Of a stretch of 64,000 bases of DNA, positions 32,114 through 40,560 are shown piece by piece. The stretch is from Lysobacter antibioticus (GTDB lineage: Bacteria; Pseudomonadota; Gammaproteobacteria; Xanthomonadales; Xanthomonadaceae). Location: NCBI RefSeq assembly GCF_001442535.1, contig NZ_CP013141.1, positions 1,550,105 through 1,614,104 of the forward strand, in the 5' to 3' direction. Both the position numbers and the translations under genes were made by a program. The first letter of the stretch is position 1. Each line of letters begins with the position of its first letter. The notes below the pieces were generated by a model. The model saw only the letters and a list, made by a program, of their open reading frames with translations. It did not search any database and had not been told where the DNA came from.

Positions 32114-32371
32114 TCAGGCGGCCGGAGCGGCCTTGACGGCCTGCTTGTACAGGTCGGCGACCTTTTCGGTCAGCTGCGCGCCCTGTGAAACCCAGTGCTT
32201 CACGCGCTCGACGTTGAGCTCGACGCGCTTTTCGGCGCCGTTGGCCACCGGGTTGTAGAAACCGACGCGCTCGATGTTGCGGCCGTCGCGGGCGCTGCGG
32301 CTGTCGGTGACGATGATGTGGTAGAACGGACGCTTCTTGGCGCCGCCGCGGGTCAGTCGAATCTTGACCAT
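32114..32371 (-). CDS. rpsP: 30S ribosomal protein S16
   Basis: 85 residues, [20 protein letters not shown] then [19 protein letters not shown], the S16 signature. Essential early 30S assembly protein. First gene of the operon; longer open frame upstream (to 32566) has no similarity. 277 bases separate it from the exported protein gene upstream; that gap must hold the operon promoter but I could not identify it. Confidence 0.97.
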   Translation of the reverse strand: MVKIRLTRGGAKKRPFYHIIVTDSRSARDGRNIERVGFYNPVANGAEKRVELNVERVKHWVSQGAQLTEKVADLYKQAVKAAPAA

Positions 32372-32648
32372 GGGGTCTGCTTTCCTGTGTTGCCCAGCCG
32401 TCGGAATGACGGGGTAAGCCGGAAAGTTTAACCGATTCCGCGGCTTGGGCAAACCCGGGCCCTGCCCGAACCCAGGATCGGGTCGGATCGGGCCCGGATC
32501 GCCGGGCTTCCCTGCCTCCATCCCTGAACGAGGCCTCTTCCCTGAGGCCCCGATCATGGGCCGCACCGCCGCGGCCCGAACGGTTCCGCCCCCGCAACCG
32601 CCCTACGGATCGGTCATGCCGCTCGCCCCCTGCGAGCGGCCATCGGCA

Positions 32649-33554
32649 TCAAGCCTGGTAACGGATCGTGCCGCGCAAGGCCTCGCTCGAGCCGTCGCAA
32701 CGCTGGACGAACTCGGCATGCAGGCCGGTCATCGCGCCCGTCGCCGGGTCGAATTCGACCGCCTTGATCTCGAGCGTGCCGCCGGAGATCTGCGGGCAAC
32801 GCCGGGTCGGCCGCTCGAAGCGGAAACCGGCATGGCTGGCATCGGCCATCTCGGCGATCGCATAGGTCCCGACATGCAAGGCCTGGCCGACCGGCGGATA
32901 CAACTCCGCGCTCCAGCGATCACGCGAGCCGCTGGCGGTATACCCCGCCCCCTGCGCATCGCCCCACAGCTGGAACAACGTCGTATCGCCGTAATAGGTC
33001 TTGTCGATGCCCTCGCCGACGAAATCGCCCGGGTCGCCGTCCAGCTTCAGCGACAGCGGCTCGACGTTGTGGCGGATCACCGCGGCGAGCACCGGCGCGG
33101 CGGCCGAATCGCAATGCTGCAGGACGGTAGCTTCCAAAGCGGTGATGTTGTCGTCGGCATCGGTCTCGAACTGCTGGATGCGGATCTCGCCCCAGGCGTC
33201 GTCGCACCGCCGCCCGTTGTTCGCCAGGTAGACGTAGGGCGCGCGCCCCGTCCGACGCGTCGGATTTTCCGCATCGAGGAAACGCCGAACCTCGAATTTC
33301 TGATCCACCGGCGCGCCCAGGGAGACATACCAATTGTCGCTGCCGTCCTCGACCCGGACGATGATGTGCCGGGAGTCGCCGCTCAACGAAATCGTCGAGT
33401 CGGCTTCGGTATAGACCTTCGATTCTCCCAGCCCGACCGAATCCCCTGCCTGGCTGGTGAACGAAAACACCGTGGCCGCCGACGCGGCCGGTGCGGCCAG
33501 TGCCGCGGCCGCCGCCAGCGCGATACCGGCACAACGGACAGGTAACTGCTTCAT
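32649..33554 (-). CDS. Exported hypothetical protein
   Basis: 301 residues. Start at ATG 33554 (MKQLPVRCAGIALAAAAALAAPAASA), chosen because GGAG lies six bases upstream; it begins with a classical Sec signal peptide cut after ASA. The mature protein is beta-rich and appears to contain two related halves: GRAPYVYLANNGRRCDDAWGEIRIQQFE...VLQHCDS and FERPTRRCPQISGGTLEIKAVEFDP...FVQRCDG, each with a Cys pair. Family not recognised. It separates ffh from rpsP, which in many relatives are closer together. Confidence 0.75.
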   Translation of the reverse strand: MKQLPVRCAGIALAAAAALAAPAASAATVFSFTSQAGDSVGLGESKVYTEADSTISLSGDSRHIIVRVEDGSDNWYVSLGAPVDQKFEVRRFLDAENPTRRTGRAPYVYLANNGRRCDDAWGEIRIQQFETDADDNITALEATVLQHCDSAAAPVLAAVIRHNVEPLSLKLDGDPGDFVGEGIDKTYYGDTTLFQLWGDAQGAGYTASGSRDRWSAELYPPVGQALHVGTYAIAEMADASHAGFRFERPTRRCPQISGGTLEIKAVEFDPATGAMTGLHAEFVQRCDGSSEALRGTIRYQA

Positions 33555-33800
33555 TCCTCGCTCCATGATGATCGACTCCCCAACGCGCGCCGGCTCGGCG
33601 CGCGCCCGTTCGCTGTTGCGGCGACACGAATGCGTCGCCGCCGAGTCATACGACTCTTCGCCGCCGGCGCTACGCGCCGCGACGAAGATCATCTTGGGCC
33701 GAGGCCGTCTCTCCTTTCGAGAATCCCGCGCGCCGTTCGTCCGGACCCAGCGGCAGGTCGCCGCTCATTGCGCGCGGCCTATGCACGGCCGATTCGCACA

Positions 33801-33833
33801 AACAAAAACGGCGGCCGAACGGCCGCCGTTTTC
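33801..33833 (-). terminator. Terminator after ffh
   Basis: Stem acggcggcc / ggccgccgt with gaac loop; minus strand continues TTTTTGTTTG. It is the only structure I see in the 316-base gap between ffh and the exported protein gene (33555-33870). Confidence 0.85.
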
Positions 33834-33870
33834 CACCTGCGATGACGGAGCCGCAGTGCGCGGCGTGCGC

Positions 33871-35238
33871 TCAGCGGAACGGCATGCCGCCGCGGCCGCC
33901 CATCATGCCCTTCATGCCGCGCATCAAGCCCTTCATGCCGCCGCCGGACAGCTTGCTCATCATCTTTTCCATCTGCTGATACTGCTTCATCAGCTTGTTG
34001 ACGTCGGCCGGGGTCAGGCCGGCGCCCTTGGCGATGCGGGCGCGGCGCGAGCCGTTGAGCAGGCCCGGGTTGCGGCGCTCTTTCTTGGTCATCGAATTGA
34101 TGATCGCGACCATGCGCGGCACTTCCTTGCCGGTGACCTGGTTCTTGACCGATTCCGGGATCTGGCCCATGCCCGGCAGCTTGTCCATGAGGCCGTGCAG
34201 GCCGCCCATGTTCTGCATCTGCTCGAGCTGGTCCTTCATGTCGTTGAGGTCGAACTTCTTGCCCTTGGCGACCTTCTCGGCGAGCTTCTGCGCCTTGTCC
34301 TTGTCGACCTGCTGCTCGACTTGCTCGACCAGCGACAGCACGTCGCCCATGTCGAGGATGCGGCTGGCGACGCGGTCGGGGTGGAACACGTCGAGGCCGT
34401 CGGGCTTCTCGCCGACGCCGATAAACTTGATCGGGCGGCCGGTCACGTAACGCACCGACAGGGCCGCGCCGCCGCGGGCGTCGCCGTCGGTCTTGGTCAG
34501 CACCACACCGGTCAGCGGCAGGGCTTCGCTGAAAGCCTTGGCGGTGATCGCGGCGTCCTGGCCGGTCATCGAGTCGACCACGAACAGGGTCTCGACCGGC
34601 GCGGCAGCGGCGTGCAGCGCCTTGATCTCGCTCATCATCGCCTCGTCGATGGCGAGGCGGCCGGCGGTGTCGACCAGCAGCACGTCGACGTAGGACTTGC
34701 GCGCGTCGGCGATCGCCGCGCGGACGATGTCCTCGGGCTTCTGCGACGCGTCCGAGGGGAAGAACAACACCTCGACCTGTTCGGCGAGCTGCTTGAGCTG
34801 CTCGATCGCGGCCGGACGGTAGACGTCGGCCGAGACCACCATGACCTTCTTCTTGCGGCGCTCGCGCAGATGCTTGGCGAGCTTGCCGACGGTGGTGGTC
34901 TTGCCGGCGCCTTGCAGGCCGGCCATCAGGATCACCGCCGGCGCCGGCACGTTGAGGTTCAGGTCGGCGGCCTGCGAGCCCATGACCGTGGTCAGCTCGT
35001 CGCGCACCACCTTGATCAGGGCCTGGCCCGGGGTCAGGCTCTTGAGCACTTCCTGGCCGACCGCGCGGATCTTGATGCGCTCGATCAGGGCCTGCACGAC
35101 CGGCAGGGCGACGTCGGCCTCGAGCAGGGCGATGCGGACCTCACGCAGCGATTCGCGGATGTTTTCCTCGGTCAGACGGCCGCGGCCACGCAGGCGCTCG
35201 ATGGTGCCGGAGAGACGTTGGGTCAGGGATTCGAACAT
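33871..35238 (-). CDS. ffh: Signal recognition particle protein Ffh (SRP54)
   Basis: GTPase that, with 4.5S RNA, targets nascent membrane proteins to FtsY/SecYEG. 455 residues from MFESLTQRLSGTIERLRGRGRLTEENI. N domain, G domain with GLQGAGKTTT, DVYRPAAIEQLK, DTAGRL, TKTDGDARGGAALS and the M domain (PGMGQIP to the Met/Gly-rich tail KGLMRGMKGMMGGRGGMPFR). The start is ATG 35238; the open frame beyond is the shadow of the divergent ypjD region. Confidence 0.97.
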   Translation of the reverse strand: MFESLTQRLSGTIERLRGRGRLTEENIRESLREVRIALLEADVALPVVQALIERIKIRAVGQEVLKSLTPGQALIKVVRDELTTVMGSQAADLNLNVPAPAVILMAGLQGAGKTTTVGKLAKHLRERRKKKVMVVSADVYRPAAIEQLKQLAEQVEVLFFPSDASQKPEDIVRAAIADARKSYVDVLLVDTAGRLAIDEAMMSEIKALHAAAAPVETLFVVDSMTGQDAAITAKAFSEALPLTGVVLTKTDGDARGGAALSVRYVTGRPIKFIGVGEKPDGLDVFHPDRVASRILDMGDVLSLVEQVEQQVDKDKAQKLAEKVAKGKKFDLNDMKDQLEQMQNMGGLHGLMDKLPGMGQIPESVKNQVTGKEVPRMVAIINSMTKKERRNPGLLNGSRRARIAKGAGLTPADVNKLMKQYQQMEKMMSKLSGGGMKGLMRGMKGMMGGRGGMPFR

Positions 35239-35389
35239 GCGCGCGCTACCTGCGTTGGGGCCGGCGCGACCGGGACGATGCCGGGCGGCCTTGCCGTATG
35301 GGTCTGATAAGACCGCGAAGTATAGCCCGGCGCGCGAATCCGCCATCCGGTCGCTGCAGATCGCCATGCCGCTATGCCACACTGCCGCG

Positions 35390-36181
35390 ATGACAATCGT
35401 TCTCATCGCCGTCGCGCTGTATCTCGTCGCCAGCGGACTGCTGATCGCGGCGGTGCGCCACGACGCCGGCCGCCAGGCGCGGGTGTGGCTGTTGCCGGCC
35501 AATCTGGCGGTGCTGCTGCATGGCGCCGCCCACTTCTTCGCCTGGCGCGCCGCCGGCGGCGCCGACCTGCATTTCTTCGCCGCGCTGTCCCTGGTCGGCC
35601 TGGGCATGGCCGCGCTGACCGCGATCGTCGGCGCCTCCGGGCGCATGGCCGCGCTCGGGGTGGTGGTGTTCCCGCTCGCCGCGCTGATGCTCGGCGCCTA
35701 TCAGTTCACCGGCCACGTCCAGCACCCCGCGCCGCTGGACTGGCGACTGCAATTGCACGCCTGGTTCGCCCTGCTCGCCTACGCCACCCTGGCCGTCGCG
35801 GCCCTGTTCGCGCTGATGCTGTGGCTGCAGGAACGCGCCCTGCGCCGGCGCGAATTCCACGGTTGGCTACGCGCCCTGCCGCCGCTGGTGGAGCTGGAAA
35901 GCCTGTTGTTCCGCACCATCGCGGTCGGCTTCGCCCTGCTGACCGCGACCCTGCTGACCGGAGTGCTGTTCGTCGAAAACCTGTTCGCCCAGCACCTGGT
36001 GCACAAGACCGTGCTCAGCGTGCTGTCCTGGCTGGCCTTCGGCGGCCTGCTGCTGGGGCGCTGGCGCTACGGCTGGCGCGGGACCACCGCGGTACGCTGG
36101 ACCCTGGCCGCGATGATCCTGTTGGTGCTGGCCTTTTTCGGCAGTAAGTTCGTACTCGAACTGGTCCTGCGCAGGACCTGA
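35390..36181 (+). CDS. ypjD: CcsA/HemX-like membrane protein (YpjD family)
   Basis: 263 residues with about eight membrane helices (MTIVLIAVALYLVASGLLIAAV; HFFAALSLVGLGMAALTAIVGA; LQLHAWFALLAYATLAVAALFALMLWLQE; TIAVGFALLTATLLTGVLF; VLSVLSWLAFGGLLLGRW; AMILLVLAFFGSKFVLELVL) and conserved histidines in LQLHAWFALLAY and HKTVLSVLSW, as in cytochrome c assembly CcsA/HemX proteins. In gammaproteobacteria this gene is typically divergent from ffh, as here. The exact role is not established. ATG 35366 is an alternative start eight codons upstream. Confidence 0.88.
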   Translation: MTIVLIAVALYLVASGLLIAAVRHDAGRQARVWLLPANLAVLLHGAAHFFAWRAAGGADLHFFAALSLVGLGMAALTAIVGASGRMAALGVVVFPLAALMLGAYQFTGHVQHPAPLDWRLQLHAWFALLAYATLAVAALFALMLWLQERALRRREFHGWLRALPPLVELESLLFRTIAVGFALLTATLLTGVLFVENLFAQHLVHKTVLSVLSWLAFGGLLLGRWRYGWRGTTAVRWTLAAMILLVLAFFGSKFVLELVLRRT

Positions 36182-36225
36182 GGACCCGCCGGCGGCGGGA
36201 CCGCACCACTCTCCCCGGCACAGGC

Positions 36226-36891
36226 ATGGACCGCTGGATCAAGTCGCTTTCGGCGCGCAATGAATTCGTCTTCGTGCTGGCGCTGGCGTTCGCCTGGCCG
36301 GTCCTCGGCAGCCTGACCGCAGTCGCCTACCCGCAGCCGCCGACACCGATCGACGGCGCCGGGCTGGCTTCGATCCTGAGCCTGGAAATCCCGGTGTTGG
36401 CGGTGCTCGCGGTGTTTCTGTCGCTGCGCGGCTGGAACCTGGCCAGGCTCGGCCCGGCGCCGACGAAGACCGACCTGCCGCTGGGCCTGGCCCTGGCCGT
36501 GCTGACCGCGATGCTGTTCTGGCTGCTGCAGGCCCTGGCGCTCGCGTTCGGCCTGAGCCTGCCGTCGGTCGACGAGGCGGTACCGATCGCCAGCGACATC
36601 GGCTGGCCGATGCGGCTCGCGGCCTCGGCGGTGAACGGCTTCTACGAGGAAGCCCTGGTCTGCGGTTATCTGATCACCGCGATGCGCGACCGCCGCAGCA
36701 CCTGGACCGCGATCCACCTGAGCACCGCGATCCGCACCGCCTACCACCTCTACCAGGGCAGCGTCGGGGTGATCTCGATCGTGCCGATGGGCTTGCTGTA
36801 CGCCTGGCTGTATGCCCGCACCGGCCGGCTCTGGCCATTGGTGGTGGCTCACATCGTCCTGGATTTTTGGGCACTGAGCCTTCCGAGCTGA
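36226..36891 (+). CDS. CPBP-family intramembrane protein (CAAX protease-like)
   Basis: 221 residues, about six to seven membrane helices. CPBP motifs are recognisable near the C-terminus: motif 1 FYEEALVCGYL, motif 2 STAIRTAYHLYQG with a His, motif 3 VVAHIVLDFWAL. The Arg that normally follows the Glu pair (EExxxR) appears replaced by Cys, so activity is uncertain. Members act as CAAX-type proteases or bacteriocin-immunity proteins; neither is indicated by the surroundings. It lies 44 bases after ypjD and may be co-transcribed. Confidence 0.8.
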   Translation: MDRWIKSLSARNEFVFVLALAFAWPVLGSLTAVAYPQPPTPIDGAGLASILSLEIPVLAVLAVFLSLRGWNLARLGPAPTKTDLPLGLALAVLTAMLFWLLQALALAFGLSLPSVDEAVPIASDIGWPMRLAASAVNGFYEEALVCGYLITAMRDRRSTWTAIHLSTAIRTAYHLYQGSVGVISIVPMGLLYAWLYARTGRLWPLVVAHIVLDFWALSLPS

Positions 36892-37033
36892 GTGTTCCCG
36901 ACAGCAGCCGGCGCCCCCGCCTCGTGCCGTCGAATCTGCCCTGACCAGGCAATAACCATACAAATCAACTATCTGCCGGCGAGCATGAGGCGGGCAGCGC
37001 CTGTGCACGATTCGTCGACTTGGCTGAACAGGC

Positions 37034-37070
37034 TATTGCCGGAACAATATTTGCCTTAACAACTATTGCC
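37034..37070. promoter_or_regulatory. Candidate MarR operator: three direct TATTGCC repeats
   Basis: TATTGCC (37034-37040), TATTTGCC (37048-37055) and TATTGCC (37064-37070), 14-16 bases apart, 22 bases before the marR start. An inverse copy, AGGCAATA, lies at 36947-36954. The region is distinctly AT-richer than its surroundings. Confidence 0.5.
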
Positions 37071-37092
37071 TGGGCGCAGATTATTCGGCGCC

Positions 37093-37551
37093 ATGACCAC
37101 CCCCAATCCGAACCAGCCCTGCTCGACCTCGAACCTCGGCCTGCTGTTCCGCCAGGTCCGCGATGCGATGTGGGCGCAAATGGAACGCGAGCTGGCCCAG
37201 GCCGGCCACGACCTGACCTTCAGCCAGTTCATCACCCTCAAGGAACTGGCGATCGGCACCGCCGGCGTGACCGAGCTGGCGCGCGCCGCCCAGCTCAATC
37301 CCGGGGCGATGACGCGCTTGCTCGACAAGCTGGAAAGCCGCGGCCTGGTCGCGCGCGTCGCCGATCCCGACGATCGCCGCGCCATCAACATCCACCTGAC
37401 CGAGGCCGGTTCGGCGATCTGGAGCGACATCGACCAATGCGGCCGACGCGTGCGCGAACGCGCGATGGCCGGCCTCAGCGAAGACGACCGCGACCAGCTC
37501 TACCGTCTGCTCGAACAGGTTCGCGACAACCTCTCCCTTACCGGTTCCTGA
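37093..37551 (+). CDS. MarR-family transcriptional regulator of the efflux operon
   Basis: 152 residues from MTTPNPNQPCSTSNLGLLFRQV. Winged helix with the recognition helix in VTELARAAQLNPGAMTRLLDKLESRGLV and the wing VADPDDRRAINIHLTEAG. It lies three bases before the outer-membrane factor gene and is almost surely the local repressor of the pump, as in emrRAB. Confidence 0.9.
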   Translation: MTTPNPNQPCSTSNLGLLFRQVRDAMWAQMERELAQAGHDLTFSQFITLKELAIGTAGVTELARAAQLNPGAMTRLLDKLESRGLVARVADPDDRRAINIHLTEAGSAIWSDIDQCGRRVRERAMAGLSEDDRDQLYRLLEQVRDNLSLTGS

Positions 37552-37554
37552 GCC

Positions 37555-39075
37555 ATGTCACCCATCGACACTCGCCCGCGCCGCGGGCTGCTCCTCGTGC
37601 TCGCGCCGCTCGCCGCGGCCTTGATCCTCGCCGGCTGCGCCAGCACCCGCGGCCTGGTCCCCGAAGGCCGCGCGCTCGACGCCGACGACCTGGCGACCCA
37701 GCTCAGCTTCGCCGACGCCACCTTGTCGGAAGCCACGTTCCCGAAGCGCGACTGGTGGACCTCGCTCGGTGATACGCAATTGAACGGCTTGATCGACGAA
37801 GCCCTGGCGGGCACGCCGGGCCTGGACGCCGCCGACGCGCGCGTGCGCCAGGCCGTCGCCCAGGCCGGCCTCGCCGATGCCGCGCGTAAAGCCACCCTCG
37901 GCGGCAGCGCCCAGTATTCCGGCCTGCAACTGCCCGAGACGGTCGCCCCGGAACCGCTCGGCGGTAAATACAGCGGCGTGGAAGTGCTGTCGCTGAGCTT
38001 CAAGTACAGCCCCGATCTTTGGGGCGGCAAACGCGCGCGCTGGCATGCCGCACTCGGCCAGGCCCGCGCCGCCGAAGTCGAATCGCAGGCCGCGCGCCTG
38101 ACCCTGTCGTCGAACATCGCCCGCGCCTACGTCTCGCTTGCCCAAGCCTATGCCGGGCTCGACGTCGCCCAGGCCGAGAAGCAACGTTCCGAACATCTGC
38201 TCGGCCTCGGCCGCCAGCGAGTCAAGGCCGGCCTCGACAATCAACTGCAGATCCGCAACGCCGAAAGCGCCAGCGCCGCCGCCGATCAACAGATGCAGTC
38301 GGCGCAGCAGCAGATCGATGCGACGCGCAACGCGATCGCCGCCTTGCTCGGCAAAGGCCCCGACCGCGGCCTCGAGATCGCGCGCCCGTCCCTGCTGAAA
38401 GCGAAGTCGCCGGCGGTGCCGGCGGTGACCTCGAGCGAATTGCTCGGCCATCGTCCCGACGTGGTCGCCGCGCGTTGGCGCGTGGAAGCCGCATCGCACG
38501 GCATCAAGGCGGCCAAGGCCGAGTTCTATCCGAGCGTGAATCTCAGCGCGATGCTCGGACTGGCCTCCGGCGGCCTGTCGGATCTGTTCAGCAGCGATGC
38601 GGTGCTGATCCAGGGCGGCCCGGCGATCAGCCTGCCGATCTTCGACGGCGGCCGCCTGCGCAACCAACTCGCCGAAAGCGATGCCGAGTACGACCTCGCC
38701 GTCGCCAACTACAACCAGAACCTGGTCGCGGCCCTGCGCGAAGTCGCCGATGCCCTGCAGGCTTCGCGCTCGCTCGATGCGCAGTTGGTTTCGGCGCAAC
38801 AGGCCCGCGATGCCGCGCAGCAGGCCTGGCAAATCGCCAGCACTCGCTACCGTGCCGGCCTGGGTACGCAGCTCGACGTGCTGTCGGCGCAGCGCCCGCT
38901 GTTGCAGCTCGACCAACAGCTCGCCGGCTTGCGCGCGCAACGCCTGGCCGCGGCGATCGAACTCGACCGCGCGCTCGGCGGCGGTCTCGAACTGCGCGCT
39001 CCCGACCCGGTCGCCGCGAAGCACCCCGTCACCACTTCCGATTCCAGCGTTATCGCCAAGGCCTCCACGCCATGA
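37555..39075 (+). CDS. Outer-membrane efflux lipoprotein (NodT/OprM family)
   Basis: 506 residues. Lipoprotein signal peptide with lipobox LAGC (about residues 25-28), then two OEP repeats with the typical coiled-coil alpha-barrel segments (YSGVEVLSLSFKYSPDLWGGKRARWHAALG, LDAADARVRQAVAQAGLADAARKATLG, ELLGHRPDVVAARWRVEAASHGIKAAKAEFYPSVNL, LPIFDGGRLRNQLAESDAEYDLAVANYNQ). It forms the outer-membrane channel of the pump encoded next to it. ATGA overlap with emrA. Confidence 0.95.
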   Translation: MSPIDTRPRRGLLLVLAPLAAALILAGCASTRGLVPEGRALDADDLATQLSFADATLSEATFPKRDWWTSLGDTQLNGLIDEALAGTPGLDAADARVRQAVAQAGLADAARKATLGGSAQYSGLQLPETVAPEPLGGKYSGVEVLSLSFKYSPDLWGGKRARWHAALGQARAAEVESQAARLTLSSNIARAYVSLAQAYAGLDVAQAEKQRSEHLLGLGRQRVKAGLDNQLQIRNAESASAAADQQMQSAQQQIDATRNAIAALLGKGPDRGLEIARPSLLKAKSPAVPAVTSSELLGHRPDVVAARWRVEAASHGIKAAKAEFYPSVNLSAMLGLASGGLSDLFSSDAVLIQGGPAISLPIFDGGRLRNQLAESDAEYDLAVANYNQNLVAALREVADALQASRSLDAQLVSAQQARDAAQQAWQIASTRYRAGLGTQLDVLSAQRPLLQLDQQLAGLRAQRLAAAIELDRALGGGLELRAPDPVAAKHPVTTSDSSVIAKASTP

Positions 39076-40265
39076 CCACCGAAATCAATCCGCAAGCCGC
39101 GGCCGCAGCCGCCGCCCCGCCCTCCAACGGCAAGCGCCGCAAGGCCCTGTTGATCCTGCTCAGCGTGGTCGCCATCGCCGCGATCGCCTGGGGCCTGTAC
39201 TACATGCTGGTGCTGCGTTGGCATCAAGACACCGACGACGCCTACGTGCAGGGCAACGTCGTCAGCATCACCCCGCAGACCCTGGGCACCGTGGTCAGCA
39301 TCGGCGCTGACGACGGCATGAAGGTCAGCGCCGGCCAGGTGCTGGTCCAGCTCGATCCGAACGACGCCCAGGTCGCCTACGACCAGGCCACCGCCAACCT
39401 CGCCAATACCGTGCGCCAGGTGCGCGGCTTGTTCAGCGCGGTCGATGCCGGCCAGGCCGATCTGTCGGCGCGCCAAGTCGCGGTGCAGAAGGCGCGTGCC
39501 GACGTGAAGCGTCGCGAAGGCCTGGTCGCCGGCGGCGCGGTCTCGGCCGAAGAGCTCGCCCACGCCCGCGACGAACTCGCCGCGGCCGAAGCGGCACTGT
39601 CGTCCTCGCGCGGCTCGCTGGCGCGCAATCGCGCACTGGTCGACGCCACCACCGTCGCCAAGCAGCCGCAGGTCGCCGCGGCCGCCGCGCAATTGCGTCA
39701 GGCCTATCTGAACCTGCAGCGCGCGGCCATCGTCGCTCCGGTCGACGGCTACGTCGCCAAGCGCAGCGTGCAGCTCGGCCAACGCGTCCAGCCCGGCACC
39801 GCGTTGATGACGATCGTGCCGCTGGAGCAGGTCTGGATCGAAGCCAACTTCAAGGAAACCCAACTCGCCGACATGCGCATCGGCCAACCGGTCGAATTGC
39901 ACTCGGACCTGTACGGCAGCGACGTGACCTACCAGGGCAAGCTGGTCAGCCTCGGCATGGGCACCGGCAGCGCTTTCTCGCTGCTGCCGGCGCAGAACGC
40001 CAGCGGCAACTGGATCAAGATCATCCAGCGCGTGCCGGTGCGGATCGAGGTCGAGCCCAAGCAGCTCGTCGAACACCCGTTGCGCCTTGGCCTGAGCATG
40101 CACGTCGATGTCGGCATCCGCGAACGCGGCGGCGCCGTGCTCGCCGCCGCGCCGCCGGCCAAGCCGCTGCTGAGCACCCAGGCCTATGCCAAGCAGTTGT
40201 CCGAAGCCGATGCGGTGATCGCGAACATCGTCCGCGACAACCTGCCCGGCACCCATCACGGTTGA
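39072..40265 (+). CDS. emrA: EmrA-type membrane fusion protein (HlyD family)
   Basis: 397 residues. One inner-membrane helix (about 24-45, LLILLSVVAIAAIAWGLYYMLVL), the start of the lipoyl domain TDDAYVQGNVVSITPQTLGTV, a long coiled-coil hairpin (about 100-200), the second lipoyl half RAAIVAPVDGYVAKRSVQLGQRV and the beta-barrel VWIEANFKETQLADMRIGQPVEL. It bridges EmrB and the outer-membrane factor in the periplasm. Start overlaps the upstream stop by four bases. Confidence 0.95.
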   Translation: MTTEINPQAAAAAAAPPSNGKRRKALLILLSVVAIAAIAWGLYYMLVLRWHQDTDDAYVQGNVVSITPQTLGTVVSIGADDGMKVSAGQVLVQLDPNDAQVAYDQATANLANTVRQVRGLFSAVDAGQADLSARQVAVQKARADVKRREGLVAGGAVSAEELAHARDELAAAEAALSSSRGSLARNRALVDATTVAKQPQVAAAAAQLRQAYLNLQRAAIVAPVDGYVAKRSVQLGQRVQPGTALMTIVPLEQVWIEANFKETQLADMRIGQPVELHSDLYGSDVTYQGKLVSLGMGTGSAFSLLPAQNASGNWIKIIQRVPVRIEVEPKQLVEHPLRLGLSMHVDVGIRERGGAVLAAAPPAKPLLSTQAYAKQLSEADAVIANIVRDNLPGTHHG

Positions 40266-40443
40266 CGATCGCGCGACCGGATCCGCATCCCAAGCGCGAT
40301 CCGGTCACGCACTACCCCGCAGCAAAGACGAAGCGCCTCCCCCACGTCGTTCTTCGTCTGTCGCGACGCATCGCATCGAAGCAGCCGCGCCATCGGCGCC
40401 GCTTCGTCCCCTCCCCCGGCGATGCGCCGCGAGCTCCGAGACC

Positions 40444-40469
40444 GTCATTCCGGCGCAAGCCGGAATGAC
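40444..40469. repeat. GTCATTCCGGC palindrome
   Basis: gtcattccggc / gccggaatgac, a perfect 11-bp stem with a four-base loop, in the emrA-emrB gap. It is the same class as the pair at 19744. It could attenuate emrB expression. Confidence 0.6.
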
Positions 40470-40560
40470 GGGAATCGGAAGCGTTGGTTCCCGCTCTTGG
40501 TCCCGCGCCCGCGCGGCCCACCCGATCAGACAGGCAGATCCATGTCCGCCACCACGGCCA

